Assembly (NCBI GenBank): GCA_964504335.1
Contig: CAZDET010000077.1
Coordinates: 1 to 20,293 of the forward strand
Length of the DNA: 20,293 nt
Direction: 5' to 3'
Origin: CAZDET01 sp964504335
Lineage (GTDB): Bacteria > Bacteroidota > Bacteroidia > Chitinophagales > Saprospiraceae
In this document: positions 1 to 8,079 of the stretch, in pieces
Layout: each line of letters starts with the position of its first letter
Position numbering within the stretch: the first letter of the stretch is position 1
Program-made: the position numbers and the translations under genes
Notes under the pieces: generated by a model
What the model saw: only the letters and a program-made list of their open reading frames with translations
The model's database searches: none
What the model was told of the DNA's origin: nothing

Positions 1-173
1 GAGGACCGAGGGTCCAAGCTATGTCCTGCCCGGTGAAGTTGTTGCCTCCGGCATTTGATGCGTTTGCCCTATGTCGGAAGAAAATGGTGGGAAGGATCGT
101 TTTGAGGTTTAGACTGGGGCAGGGACAAGGGCTTCATCTGGGTGAAGTTATTTAGTTTTGTGGGCTGAATTGA
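1..173. other. Left edge: no clear gene, possible tail of a truncated plus-strand ORF
   Basis: No convincing gene lies here. In plus frame 2 the first bases read as an open stretch of 18 codons ending in a TGA at 56-58. This could be the C-terminus of a gene cut by the window edge, but it is too short to identify. Frame 3 is also open, up to a TAG near 153, so the reading frame cannot be decided. The stretch just before the lipoprotein gene is AT-richer and may hold its promoter, but I see no clear match to the Bacteroidota consensus. Confidence 0.25.
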
Positions 174-224
174 TTGATTGTTCATACAAGAAAATGCCAA
201 ATGAGTAATCGATGCACTTACCTG

Positions 225-962
225 ATGAAGATTGCGACCCTCGTGAGCGGTACGCTTTGCCTGTTCGTCTATGGATGTACCGCTCCGGATACGGACGCCC
301 AGGAAATAGCGAGGCACTCAGTGGATAGCCACGGTGGTATGGAGCAATGGCAACGGCTGGCCGGCATCCGATTTAAGAAAACAACGACCCTGTACAAGGA
401 GAATGGCTTTGTCGAGTATAAATCGATCGAATCTCATAGCTACACATTACACCCCAGTTTCGCCGCACAAATCGAATGGGAGAACGGGGATACCCGATAC
501 CGCATCGAGCAAGACAGCGCAGGAACACGGCTGTACATGGGTGATTCTCTGGTAACAGATGCCGCGCAACTGGAGAATGCAGCCCGCAAGATTGACGCTG
601 GTTGGTACACGGTCAGTCAACCGTTCAACCTGGTAGACTCCGATCGGGATATTCAACTCACCCACCAGGGGCGTGACACCCTGGAGACGGGCTCCATCGT
701 GGAGGTGGTACAAGTAGATTATCCGGAAGCCGACAGCGATCGGTGGTGGTACTATTTCGACGTAGACAACCATCTTTGTCGGGGAAATATGGTGGAACAC
801 GACTCCACCTATGCCTTTATTGAGACCGTTACCTACGACCAGTCCACCCCACTGCTATTGCATCAATACCGAAAGACTTACCGCGTCAATCACGAACGCA
901 AAATCCGCTTTACCCGTGCCAATTATAAATATGAAGACTACGAAGTAGAATTTCTTCCCTGA
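225..962 (+). CDS. Putative lipoprotein of unknown function, DUF6503-like
   Basis: The product is a predicted exported lipoprotein of 245 residues. From the chosen ATG the N-terminus is a short basic start, a hydrophobic stretch (residues 5-16) and a lipobox-like VYGC with the cysteine at residue 18. Processing by signal peptidase II and anchoring in an envelope membrane are therefore expected. An earlier in-frame ATG at 201 would give a longer n-region and cannot be excluded. The mature part begins with an ARHSVDSHGG-type segment and is rich in aromatic and charged residues, suggesting a beta-rich fold. The pattern resembles Bacteroidota lipoproteins annotated DUF6503, an assignment made from memory of the family. 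No catalytic motif is visible. Its 3' end overlaps the convergent nitrilase gene by 25 bp. Function unknown. Confidence 0.75.
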   Translation: MKIATLVSGTLCLFVYGCTAPDTDAQEIARHSVDSHGGMEQWQRLAGIRFKKTTTLYKENGFVEYKSIESHSYTLHPSFAAQIEWENGDTRYRIEQDSAGTRLYMGDSLVTDAAQLENAARKIDAGWYTVSQPFNLVDSDRDIQLTHQGRDTLETGSIVEVVQVDYPEADSDRWWYYFDVDNHLCRGNMVEHDSTYAFIETVTYDQSTPLLLHQYRKTYRVNHERKIRFTRANYKYEDYEVEFLP

Positions 963-1879
963 TCTGCCAGGATGGGGGGTTGGTCCCGGACGGAAAACTG
1001 AAAGATGTCCGGGCGGTGGTAATGGCCGGCCGGATCGAAGTCGAGCCGCTGGGCAATCGTTTGTTGAAGATCAATTTCCGCCGTCAGCAAGCCGGAGGTA
1101 TCCCACAGGGGGCCAGCCAGGATGCTTCCATTCGGCCCAACGATAATGCTTCCACCCCGGCAGTTGCCCGCGTCCGGGTCGGGAAAAAGAGCGCGGAGCT
1201 CCTCCGGATATGATTCAAAATCGATGTACTGGTTGCAACCCAACACGAAGCAGCGGCCTTCCAGGGCGATGTGCACCATCGTAGCCACCCATTGCTCGCG
1301 AGCATCGGCGGTGGGAGCCAGGTAAATTTGAACCCCCTGCTGATACATGGCCATCCGGGCCAGCGGCATGTAGTTCTCCCAGCAAATCAGCCCTCCAAGC
1401 CGGCCGAGGGGCGTAGCGAAGGAAACCAATGCCTCTCCACCTGCTTCGGCCCAGATGAGGCGCTCTGTACCGGTGGGCTTGATTTTTCGGTGCACCCCCA
1501 TCAAACCGGATTCCGGTGAAATGTAGAGTAACGAACAATACAGACTGCCGGTCAGGGCTTGCCGCTCCGTGACCCCAACGGCCAGATAGATCTCGTATTC
1601 TCTGGCAAGTGATTCCAACCGATATCGATCCTCCGAATGTAGATCGATGCTTTCCTCGTAATAGCGTGCATAAAGCGCCTTTCCAGCTTCCGTGCGCCGC
1701 CCGACTACCGCACCAAAATCCAACCCCCGAGGATATCCGGGCACAAAAGATTCCGGGAACAACAACAAGCGGCACCCTGCCGCAGCGTGATGAGCTACCA
1801 ATGTTTCAATTTTCGCCAGCGTTTTCGCCCGGTCGAAAAACACCGGCGCTTCTTGCACCAATCCAACCTTTATTTTCAT
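938..1879 (-). CDS. Carbon-nitrogen hydrolase, nitrilase/cyanide hydratase branch
   Basis: This is a 313-residue cytoplasmic enzyme of the nitrilase superfamily, which hydrolyses nitriles or amides through a Glu-Lys-Cys triad. All three residues are in place: Glu43 in LLFPES, Lys132 in HRKIKPT and Cys166 in GGLICWENYMP. The HRKIKPT and CWENYMP motifs and the length match branch-1 nitrilases (aliphatic/aromatic nitrilase, cyanide hydratase) rather than amidases or beta-ureidopropionases, which is family knowledge. The true substrate cannot be read from sequence. I chose the ATG at 1879, which directly precedes the first beta strand (KIKVGLVQ); a TTG two codons earlier is less likely. The gene lies 79 bp downstream of the D-lactate dehydrogenase on the same strand and may be co-transcribed with it. 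Its last 25 bp overlap the convergent lipoprotein gene. Confidence 0.9.
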   Translation of the reverse strand: MKIKVGLVQEAPVFFDRAKTLAKIETLVAHHAAAGCRLLLFPESFVPGYPRGLDFGAVVGRRTEAGKALYARYYEESIDLHSEDRYRLESLAREYEIYLAVGVTERQALTGSLYCSLLYISPESGLMGVHRKIKPTGTERLIWAEAGGEALVSFATPLGRLGGLICWENYMPLARMAMYQQGVQIYLAPTADAREQWVATMVHIALEGRCFVLGCNQYIDFESYPEELRALFPDPDAGNCRGGSIIVGPNGSILAGPLWDTSGLLTAEIDLQQTIAQRLDFDPAGHYHRPDIFQFSVRDQPPILADQGRNSTS

Positions 1880-1958
1880 AATCAATAATCAGCATTCTAA
1901 CAGCTCAACCAATCACCCGGAAAACATCAGACCATCAGAAAATCATAGTATTAGAACA

Positions 1959-2948
1959 TCAATATACCTCATTCTCCAACGGCCGCCCCGCTTCAAAGTC
2001 ACTCAGATTCTGAAGGGTGACCCGCGCAATTTCGGAGAGGGCTTCCTCTGTGAAAAATCCTTGATGCGAGGTAATTAAGACATTGGGAAAGGTCATGAGC
2101 CGGGCGATTACATCGTCTTGGATGATGCGCTCGGACAAATCTTTGAAAAAAAGCTGCTCTTCCTGTTCGTACACATCGATGGCCAGTGCCCCAAGCTGCC
2201 CGGACTTGAGCGCCTCGATGGCCGCAGACGTATGCACCAGACCACCCCGGCTGGTATTTATGAGCATCGCTCCGCGGCGCAGCCGAGTGAAAGCAGAAGC
2301 ATCCATGAGGTGATGCGTATCGGGCGTGAGTGGGCAATGTAGGGAAATCATATGGGAATGAGCCAGCAGATCATCCAAAGAATGGTAGGTAATACCCGCG
2401 CGTTTGAGTTCCTCCGATTCGTACATATCGTGGGCCATTACCTGGCAACCGAAACCCAGCATGATGCGTGCAAAAATCGATCCGATGGCACCGGTTCCAA
2501 TCACTCCTACGGTCTTTCCGTACAAATCAAATCCGACCAGGTTCTCCAGGGAGAAATTACCGTCGCGCACCCGATTGTAGGCCTTGTGAATTTTTCGGTT
2601 TAGGGTCAGAATGAGCGCCACAGCGTGTTCGGCAACGGCATAGGGCGAGTAGCGCGGCACACGCACTACTTTGATCCCGAAGGATTTTGCCGCGTCCAAA
2701 TCGACATTGTTGAAGCCGGCGCAGCGCAGTGCAATCAACCGAATGCCATTATTGGCCAGGATCTCGATGGTTGGCCGACTAACTTGATCATTGACAAAGA
2801 CGCAAACAGCCTCGAAGTCGCGGGTCAAAGTTGCCGTCTCCTCGTGAAGCGTATCTTCCAGGTAGGTAAGATGGTGTGCTCCGTCGGTATTGAACCGATC
2901 GAAGTACTCGCGGTCGAATGATTTGGTGCTGAAGAAGGTGCTATGCAT
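1959..2948 (-). CDS. ldhA: D-lactate dehydrogenase (NAD-dependent, LdhA type)
   Basis: This 329-residue D-2-hydroxyacid dehydrogenase closely resembles fermentative LdhA, which reduces pyruvate to D-lactate and re-oxidises NADH. Residues seen include the Rossmann motif GTGAIG (151-156) followed by an acidic residue at 174. The catalytic Arg234 (NTSRGG), Glu263 and His295 (TSHQ) are present. The ALRCAGFNNVDLDAAK and DVYE segments are also typical, and the length equals that of E. coli LdhA as I recall it. The LdhA signature argues against phosphoglycerate or glyoxylate reductases of the same superfamily. The ATG at 2948 is preceded by a CA-rich leader without a Shine-Dalgarno sequence. The gene is divergent from the USP operon, with 132 bp between the two starts, so the two may share control. 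Its position beside stress genes fits a role under oxygen or energy limitation (inference). Confidence 0.92.
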   Translation of the reverse strand: MHSTFFSTKSFDREYFDRFNTDGAHHLTYLEDTLHEETATLTRDFEAVCVFVNDQVSRPTIEILANNGIRLIALRCAGFNNVDLDAAKSFGIKVVRVPRYSPYAVAEHAVALILTLNRKIHKAYNRVRDGNFSLENLVGFDLYGKTVGVIGTGAIGSIFARIMLGFGCQVMAHDMYESEELKRAGITYHSLDDLLAHSHMISLHCPLTPDTHHLMDASAFTRLRRGAMLINTSRGGLVHTSAAIEALKSGQLGALAIDVYEQEEQLFFKDLSERIIQDDVIARLMTFPNVLITSHQGFFTEEALSEIARVTLQNLSDFEAGRPLENEVY

Positions 2949-3080
2949 GAGGGAGTGTGGGTGTGAGTGTGGGTGATTTTGCCAAATAGTTTAAAATTCA
3001 CCTGTAGTTACTGCTTTTTGTCATCACTTGCTGAAGGCGGGAAAGGTAATTTAGGTTTACTGAATCAATATCATTTCGCC
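2949..3080. promoter_or_regulatory. Divergent promoter region between ldhA and the USP operon
   Basis: This 132-bp gap separates the starts of two divergent transcription units and must hold at least one promoter. On the plus strand TTG at 3028-3030 and TAATTTAG at 3047-3054 loosely match the Bacteroidota -33/-7 pattern (TTTG, TAnnTTTG), with a 16-bp spacer and one mismatch in the -7 box. The ATG follows 26 bp later. The ldhA side is a run of G and T alternations (about 2950-2975), giving the ldhA transcript a CA-rich leader. I found no clear operator palindrome. The promoter call is weak. Confidence 0.3.
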
Positions 3081-3989
3081 ATGCGACTCATCAACAGTAT
3101 ACTCGTTCCAGTTGATTTATCCTCGGCTTCCGAGGCGGCGCTGCGATATGCAATCCGCTTTGCTGATTCCGTCCGAGCAAAAGTGCAGGTGCTTCATTGC
3201 CTGAATTTAATCAATGATGTACCCGAAATTCCGGCCTATGACCCCAAGGCGCTGGAGGGCATTATGGAAAGTAGCCGCGTTCGATTAGAGGCCTTTTCCG
3301 ATCGGATAAAAAAGGAGGAGGAACCACACTGTAATGAACCACCCATTGTAAACACTCAGGTTGAGGTTGGCCCAGTTCGCTTTGTCGTTCAGGACGTGGC
3401 CCGCGAACAAGGATTTGATCTGATCATATTAGGAACCAAGGGAGCAAAAAACCTGCTCGACGACTGGGTCGGGAGCATTTCCACAGCCATAATTCAGCGG
3501 GCTCCCTGCCCCGTGCTGATTGTACCGGAAGAGGCTACCTTTAAGCCGATCAAACAGTTCTGTTTTGCGACCGATCTACAGTTCTTCGATCTGGAACGCA
3601 TGCTGAAAACGGTTCAAATCCTCCATCCCCTCTCACCGATGGTTCGCTGTACTTATATCAAAACCACCACCAGCGAACCCAAGGACCAGGCAATTATCCA
3701 GCTCCAGAACCAATACCGACAAGAAGGATATCCTTTCGAGGCTACTTTCCACGAAGTATTTGCCGATTCCGTTTGGGATGGCCTCACGCAATTTGCCGAA
3801 GCCTACCCAATCGATTGGCTGGTGATGTACCGGCCACGCCGCAACTGGCTTGACCAACTGTTTCACCGTAGCCTGACCCGCCAGGGTGCCCTGCACACAA
3901 CTTTGCCGTTGCTCGTCCTGGATGATGGCCTACACGAATCCGAAATGCCTTATGCTGATACTCGTGATGGGATTACCCGGGAGCGGTAA
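3081..3989 (+). CDS. Universal stress protein, tandem UspA domains
   Basis: This 302-residue cytoplasmic protein has two UspA-like domains, about residues 1-149 and 157-300. Domain 1 opens with SILVPVDLS and carries a perfect ATP-binding signature G-2x-G-9x-G-S (Gly118, Gly121, Gly131, Ser132), so it should bind ATP (family knowledge). The equivalent place in domain 2 (MYRPRRNWLDQLFHRS) has lost those glycines, so that half is probably structural. I chose the ATG at 3081 because the UspA fold begins there; a longer reading from a GTG at 2967 adds 38 residues with no USP character. It is the first gene of a five-gene operon and overlaps the next gene by 38 bp, suggesting coupled translation. 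Likely role: sensing adenylates during stress or growth arrest. Confidence 0.93.
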   Translation: MRLINSILVPVDLSSASEAALRYAIRFADSVRAKVQVLHCLNLINDVPEIPAYDPKALEGIMESSRVRLEAFSDRIKKEEEPHCNEPPIVNTQVEVGPVRFVVQDVAREQGFDLIILGTKGAKNLLDDWVGSISTAIIQRAPCPVLIVPEEATFKPIKQFCFATDLQFFDLERMLKTVQILHPLSPMVRCTYIKTTTSEPKDQAIIQLQNQYRQEGYPFEATFHEVFADSVWDGLTQFAEAYPIDWLVMYRPRRNWLDQLFHRSLTRQGALHTTLPLLVLDDGLHESEMPYADTRDGITRER

Positions 3990-4467
3990 AACGACGTTCG
4001 CCTCCGCGTTTGCCAAAGAAATAGGTGCCGTGCACCTGAATACTGATCGCATTCGCAGAGAACTCGATTTGCGCGGTCAGTACGATCCGGATTCCAAACG
4101 CCGCGTCTATCAGTGCCTCCTGAAGCGGGCGGCCGACTTGCTCGCAGCGGGCCGCAAGGTCGTTCTGGACGCCACCTTCCACCGCAGCCGGCAGCGCCAG
4201 GAAGCGGAGGCGCTGGCAAGCAAACGTCACTTACCCGTTTACTGGATAGAGCTAACTGCCGCAGAACAGGCAATCCGTGATCGCGTAAGTCGGCAACGCC
4301 CGGATAGTGAGGCCGACTGGGAAGTCTACCTCCAGCTAAAACGCACCCATGAACCATTAGAAATCCCCCACCTGATACTAGATTCAGGGCGCTACTCGCC
4401 CCGTGAATTGGTCCAAATTGCCGTAAACTATTTACACACCCAAATTTCCAGTCATGCAATCCACTGA
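3952..4467 (+). CDS. P-loop kinase of the COG0645 (Zeta/AAA-like) family
   Basis: This 171-residue P-loop kinase has Walker A GLPGSGKT at residues 7-14, a putative substrate or magnesium residue Asp32 in NTDRIRRE, the second acidic motif VVLDATF (Asp73) and a basic lid RDRVSRQR (110-117). The architecture matches COG0645 proteins, small kinases of unknown substrate distantly like gluconate, chloramphenicol or Zeta-toxin kinases. In many bacteria this domain is fused to the C-terminus of a COG2187 phosphotransferase; here it is a separate gene placed before that partner. The ATG at 3952 leads straight into the first beta strand. The gene overlaps the upstream USP by 38 bp and the downstream phosphotransferase by 14 bp, so the three are probably translated together. 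A free-standing toxin role is unlikely in this context. Confidence 0.85.
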   Translation: MLILVMGLPGSGKTTFASAFAKEIGAVHLNTDRIRRELDLRGQYDPDSKRRVYQCLLKRAADLLAAGRKVVLDATFHRSRQRQEAEALASKRHLPVYWIELTAAEQAIRDRVSRQRPDSEADWEVYLQLKRTHEPLEIPHLILDSGRYSPRELVQIAVNYLHTQISSHAIH

Positions 4468-5497
4468 TATTCAATTACTCGCCAAGCAACTAGAGCATGC
4501 AACAGCAAGCCCCGTGCGCGTGGAGGAAACTGGCATTTCCTGGGTGCTCCTGACCAAAACGCTCGTGTACAAGATCAAAAAGCCGCTTCGCACCTCCTTT
4601 CTGGACTTTAGCACGCTCGAGCGCCGGCACCATTATTGCGATCGGGAATTGACGCTGAATGGCCGCTTTGCCCCCTGGATTTATCTCGACGTAGTCCCCG
4701 TGCGCAACCAAGACGGGCAGCTGAGTATCGACATTCCTTCCGACGGTGCCATCGTTGATTATGCTGTCAAAATGCGCCGCCTGCCCTCCGGCCGGCGCAT
4801 GGACCGCTGGCTGAAAAAGGAGCAACTGGAGCCCATCACCCTTCGACAGCTTGCCGAACAACTCGCAGATTTCCACCGAAAAAACCAAATCGAGCTACCC
4901 GAAGTATCCATCGAAGACGCCCTGGCCGATTTTGCCGATATCCGAACAGCAGCATCGCCCCTCGAAAAACACCTCGGCAACAGTGTTCACGCTGTCTTGG
5001 AAAAAAGTATCGCCCTGGCCCAACAGGTGCTGCAACAATGTGCTCCACGGCTACAAGAGCGCAATGAAATGGGGTTCTTTGTCGACGGGCACGGCGACCT
5101 CCACTGCGGAAATGTATTCGTACTCGAGCGCCCGTTGCTTTTCGACTGCATCGAGTACAGTGATCGATGGCGCCAGATCGACGTGCTGAGCGAGGTGGCC
5201 TTTCTCCATATGGATCTGGCCGCTCACGGCCGGCCCGATCTGGCAAGTGCCTTCTTGCGGGCCTACCGGGAAAACTACCCTTGCATGTGTACGGCCTCCG
5301 ACCGGATGCTCTACCAGTTCTTCCTGCTCTACCGGGCAAATGTACGCCTCAAGGTGCACGCCCTCAGTGATAAGGATCAACCGGAGTTCTCGACCAAAGT
5401 CCACTCTGACATACGCCGCTACTACCGCCTACTGCAACGCTATACCCAGCAATTGAAACTCGCCCTGCGTGTTTCCCCCAATAGTGTCTTCATTTAA
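4454..5497 (+). CDS. Aminoglycoside-phosphotransferase-fold kinase, COG2187 family
   Basis: This 347-residue protein has an APH/choline-kinase-like fold. Visible motifs are a nucleotide-binding lysine region VYKIKK (38-43), the catalytic loop HGDLHCGN (213-220, with Asp215 as the likely base) and the metal-binding Asp231 in LFDCIEYSDRWRQIDV. These match COG2187, whose members are often fused to a COG0645 P-loop domain; the M. tuberculosis example is Rv2004c. The natural substrate is unknown, and despite the family name there is no reason to call it an antibiotic-resistance enzyme. It overlaps the preceding P-loop kinase gene by 14 bp and sits 8 bp before the HAD-HerA gene. The two kinases probably act as a complex that replaces the usual fusion (inference). 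Confidence 0.88.
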   Translation: MQSTDIQLLAKQLEHATASPVRVEETGISWVLLTKTLVYKIKKPLRTSFLDFSTLERRHHYCDRELTLNGRFAPWIYLDVVPVRNQDGQLSIDIPSDGAIVDYAVKMRRLPSGRRMDRWLKKEQLEPITLRQLAEQLADFHRKNQIELPEVSIEDALADFADIRTAASPLEKHLGNSVHAVLEKSIALAQQVLQQCAPRLQERNEMGFFVDGHGDLHCGNVFVLERPLLFDCIEYSDRWRQIDVLSEVAFLHMDLAAHGRPDLASAFLRAYRENYPCMCTASDRMLYQFFLLYRANVRLKVHALSDKDQPEFSTKVHSDIRRYYRLLQRYTQQLKLALRVSPNSVFI

Positions 5498-5505
5498 AAC
5501 CGACT

Positions 5506-7269
5506 ATGCACATCCGGGTGATGGCTTTCGACTACGATGGGACCCTGGCTCAGGAGAGCCAAGTCACGGATTCCCTCTGGGAGTTATTACAGCGGGCAAA
5601 AGAAGAAAATCTACAATTATTATTAGTCACTGGCCGCCGGTTGGAGGCACTTCCGGATCGGGCTCGCTTCGAGGAGCTCTGCGCAGCCATTATTGCCGAA
5701 AACGGTGCGGTGATTTACTACCCAAGTTCCGGCATTTACCAATATCCATTCGGCCACCTGCCGCCGGATTTGGTCGATCGATTCCGCTTTGCCGGATTTG
5801 ATGTAGAAATCGGCCGGGCAATCGTTGCTACCTGGATCCACCACGAAGAGCAGGTGGCGGCAATTATCTTTCATTCGGCCTGCGGGGTTACACTTTCCTT
5901 CAATAAGGGGGCATTAATGATCCTCCCACCAGGTGCAACCAAAGGAGCGGGGCTCCGCGTAGCCTTGCGGGAGTTGGGATACTCCTGCCGCAACGCACTC
6001 GCCTGCGGTGATGCCGAAAACGACTTTTCCCTGTTCGAGGCAGTAGAATATTCCGTAGCAGTAGGCAATGCCCACCCTCAATTGAAAGCCCTGGCCGATC
6101 ACACGATGTCCGACTCAAATGGGATGGCCATCCATTCCTTGCTCCAAAGCGTTCTGGACCGACAATTGCTCCCCAGCGACTGCCCCCGAGATCGCTGGAT
6201 TCAGGTCGGACGCGATCACGAAGGCCGGCCGGTCTGGATGAGTCCCTTTAAATTGCTCAATCAAAACCTGGGCATCTTCGGTTCCAGCGGAACCGGAAAA
6301 TCCTGGTTAGCCGGATGGATTGCCGAACAACTGATCGAAAGAGGGTATCAACTCTGTTTACTCGATCCCGAAGGCGATTATCACAACTTGCGCGCCTTTA
6401 CCAGAACCATCGTGCTCGGGGATCCCTATACTCGCCCCCCCAGTCCCGCGATGGTTGTTACCCTACTCGAGTACGCTCCATTAAGCGTAATCGTCGATTT
6501 ATCTACACTCAATCTATCCGATAAAATCAGTTATGGGACCACTCTGCTGCGCGCGCTGCACGCGCTGAAGGCCCAACGGGGCATTCCCCACTGGATTTTA
6601 ATCGACGAGGCCCAGTATTTCTGTCCGAAGGGAGGGAGCGAACTAGGCAAGCTCCTCGAATCCTCAGGTGATGACGGCGGCATTGGCCTCGTCAGCTATG
6701 CGCCTTCTCACATTTCTTCCAGCGTTCTTCAATTGTTGCAAAACTGGATGGTGATGCCCCTGTCGCAGGAACGCGAAGTTCAGACGATCACCGATTTTGC
6801 CTTTGATGACCAGGAAGTCATTTCCAGCTTGCGGCCTCGGCAATATTACCTACACGAGTCGGGCGCTCCCGTAACCGCCCAGAGCCCTGCCTCTACATAC
6901 GGGCGAATCCTCCACCTGGATGTTGCCAAGCGCAGCCTGGCGCACGTACGGCACTTACATAAATACCTGATGGCTCCACTTCCGAACGAAAAGCGGTTCT
7001 ATTTCCGGGCCGGCAATGGTTCCGAACAGCGCACCGCCGCCAGTTTGTGGGAGTTCAGAGAACTAATTCCTAAATTGACTTCCGACACGGTGCACTATCA
7101 TCTGACCAGAGGCGATTTCGAGCGATGGATCAGCGGCGTTTTTCACGACGAGGAGCTCGCCCAGCGCATTCACAAACTCGCCAACCGTCCCCTGGGTAAA
7201 TCCCAATTAAAAGCCAGCCTACTATCCCTCGTAACCAATCACTACGAAGAACTGGAGCGGCTTATTTAA
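5506..7269 (+). CDS. Fusion: HAD-IIB phosphatase + HerA-like ATPase + C-terminal DUF5752-like domain
   Basis: This 587-residue protein combines three parts. Residues 1-220 form a HAD hydrolase of the Cof/IIB type, with motif I FDYDGT (Asp9, Asp11), motif II VTGR (Thr42), motif III Lys146 and motif IV GDAEND (Asp169, Asp173), so all catalytic residues are intact. Residues 235-480 form a HerA/DUF87-like ATPase with Walker A GSSGTGKS (259-266) and Walker B WILIDEAQ (363-370). Residues 495-560 (FYFRAGNG through RGDFERWI) resemble DUF5752, a small domain of unknown role; I recognise this from memory. HerA ATPases are usually ring motors acting on DNA or protein; pairing one with a small-molecule phosphatase is unusual. 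The gene is 8 bp after the COG2187 kinase and 12 bp before the next USP. The substrate is unknown. Confidence 0.87.
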   Translation: MHIRVMAFDYDGTLAQESQVTDSLWELLQRAKEENLQLLLVTGRRLEALPDRARFEELCAAIIAENGAVIYYPSSGIYQYPFGHLPPDLVDRFRFAGFDVEIGRAIVATWIHHEEQVAAIIFHSACGVTLSFNKGALMILPPGATKGAGLRVALRELGYSCRNALACGDAENDFSLFEAVEYSVAVGNAHPQLKALADHTMSDSNGMAIHSLLQSVLDRQLLPSDCPRDRWIQVGRDHEGRPVWMSPFKLLNQNLGIFGSSGTGKSWLAGWIAEQLIERGYQLCLLDPEGDYHNLRAFTRTIVLGDPYTRPPSPAMVVTLLEYAPLSVIVDLSTLNLSDKISYGTTLLRALHALKAQRGIPHWILIDEAQYFCPKGGSELGKLLESSGDDGGIGLVSYAPSHISSSVLQLLQNWMVMPLSQEREVQTITDFAFDDQEVISSLRPRQYYLHESGAPVTAQSPASTYGRILHLDVAKRSLAHVRHLHKYLMAPLPNEKRFYFRAGNGSEQRTAASLWEFRELIPKLTSDTVHYHLTRGDFERWISGVFHDEELAQRIHKLANRPLGKSQLKASLLSLVTNHYEELERLI

Positions 7270-7281
7270 CCCACACGCAAT

Positions 7282-8079
7282 ATGAAGAATATCTTGGTGG
7301 CGACCGATTTTTCTACCGGTTCCAAGCACGCCCTCGACCACGCGCTGGCCCTGCACAAACTGTATACGGTACCCATCCACCTGGTTCATCACCTGGATGA
7401 TGAGGTAGTGACCAATCCGGAGGCCCACAGCCGGATGCAGGCGCAATTCGATACCCTGCGCGAGCGCCATTCTGCCATTGCCAGTGCCGAATTTGTGGAG
7501 GGAGAATTGCTCGAACAAATACAGCAACACATCGACACCCATCAAATTGATTTACTAGTGATCGGTTCCTTCGGACTGAGTGGGAAAAAGCGCTATTTCA
7601 TCGGCTCGAAAGCGCAGCGGCTTATTCGCTCCATTTCCTGCCCGGTGCTGACGGCCAGCAGTCCGATCGAAGTCCCCCTCCTTCAGCAGATAGTGTATGC
7701 CTCGGATTTCGACCTTAATGAACGTGCCCCTTTTCAGTATTTCCTGCAATGGATTCAACCACAACGCCCCGAGTTGCACCTTCTGACGATTCATAAAGAC
7801 ACCTTTTTTTCTCCGCCGAAGGTCGTGGAAATGGCCTCCCTCATGGATTTCGAAAAAATGGCCCAACCGCTTGTCTGTCATCGCCACCTTCTCGACCATC
7901 GGTCGGTTGAAGAAGGTATTCGTCAATTTGCCCGCTCCGTTGAAGCCGATATGATCGTTATGGCCAACACCTCCGATCAACCCCTTCGGCGGCTCTTCAC
8001 GGGCAGCTACGTCGAAGCCGTTATCCTCTCCTGTGACCTACCGGTTCTAACGATCAATTTGCCGGAAGCAACCAATTGA
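7282..8079 (+). CDS. Universal stress protein, tandem UspA domains
   Basis: This 265-residue protein is the last gene of the plus-strand operon, starting 12 bp after the HAD-HerA fusion. Domain 1 (1-140) begins NILVATDFS with Asp9 and holds an intact ATP motif G-2x-G-9x-G-S (Gly95, Gly98, Gly108, Ser109). Domain 2 (about 143-262) starts IVYASDF, but its loop reads MANTSDQPLRRLFTGS, where the first glycine is alanine and the second is missing. It thus repeats the intact-plus-degenerate pattern of the first USP of this operon, though the two sequences differ widely and are not a recent duplication. A role in adenylate-responsive stress signalling is inferred from the family. Confidence 0.93.
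   Translation: MKNILVATDFSTGSKHALDHALALHKLYTVPIHLVHHLDDEVVTNPEAHSRMQAQFDTLRERHSAIASAEFVEGELLEQIQQHIDTHQIDLLVIGSFGLSGKKRYFIGSKAQRLIRSISCPVLTASSPIEVPLLQQIVYASDFDLNERAPFQYFLQWIQPQRPELHLLTIHKDTFFSPPKVVEMASLMDFEKMAQPLVCHRHLLDHRSVEEGIRQFARSVEADMIVMANTSDQPLRRLFTGSYVEAVILSCDLPVLTINLPEATN

Noticed and set aside
1215..1775. 186-codon alternative frame inside the nitrilase gene
   Set aside because: The overlapping frame has the complete Glu-Lys-Cys triad of a nitrilase; the alternative is low-complexity and arginine/glycine rich, as expected of a shadow frame.
3886..4467. Reading the P-loop kinase as a Zeta-type toxin with an antitoxin partner
   Set aside because: No antitoxin-sized gene is adjacent, and the COG2187 partner and USP operon context fit the Rv2004c-type pair better.
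4454..5497. Annotation as an aminoglycoside-resistance phosphotransferase
   Set aside because: Only the general kinase fold and the HGDLHCGN loop are shared; the sequence pattern is that of COG2187, whose substrate is unknown.
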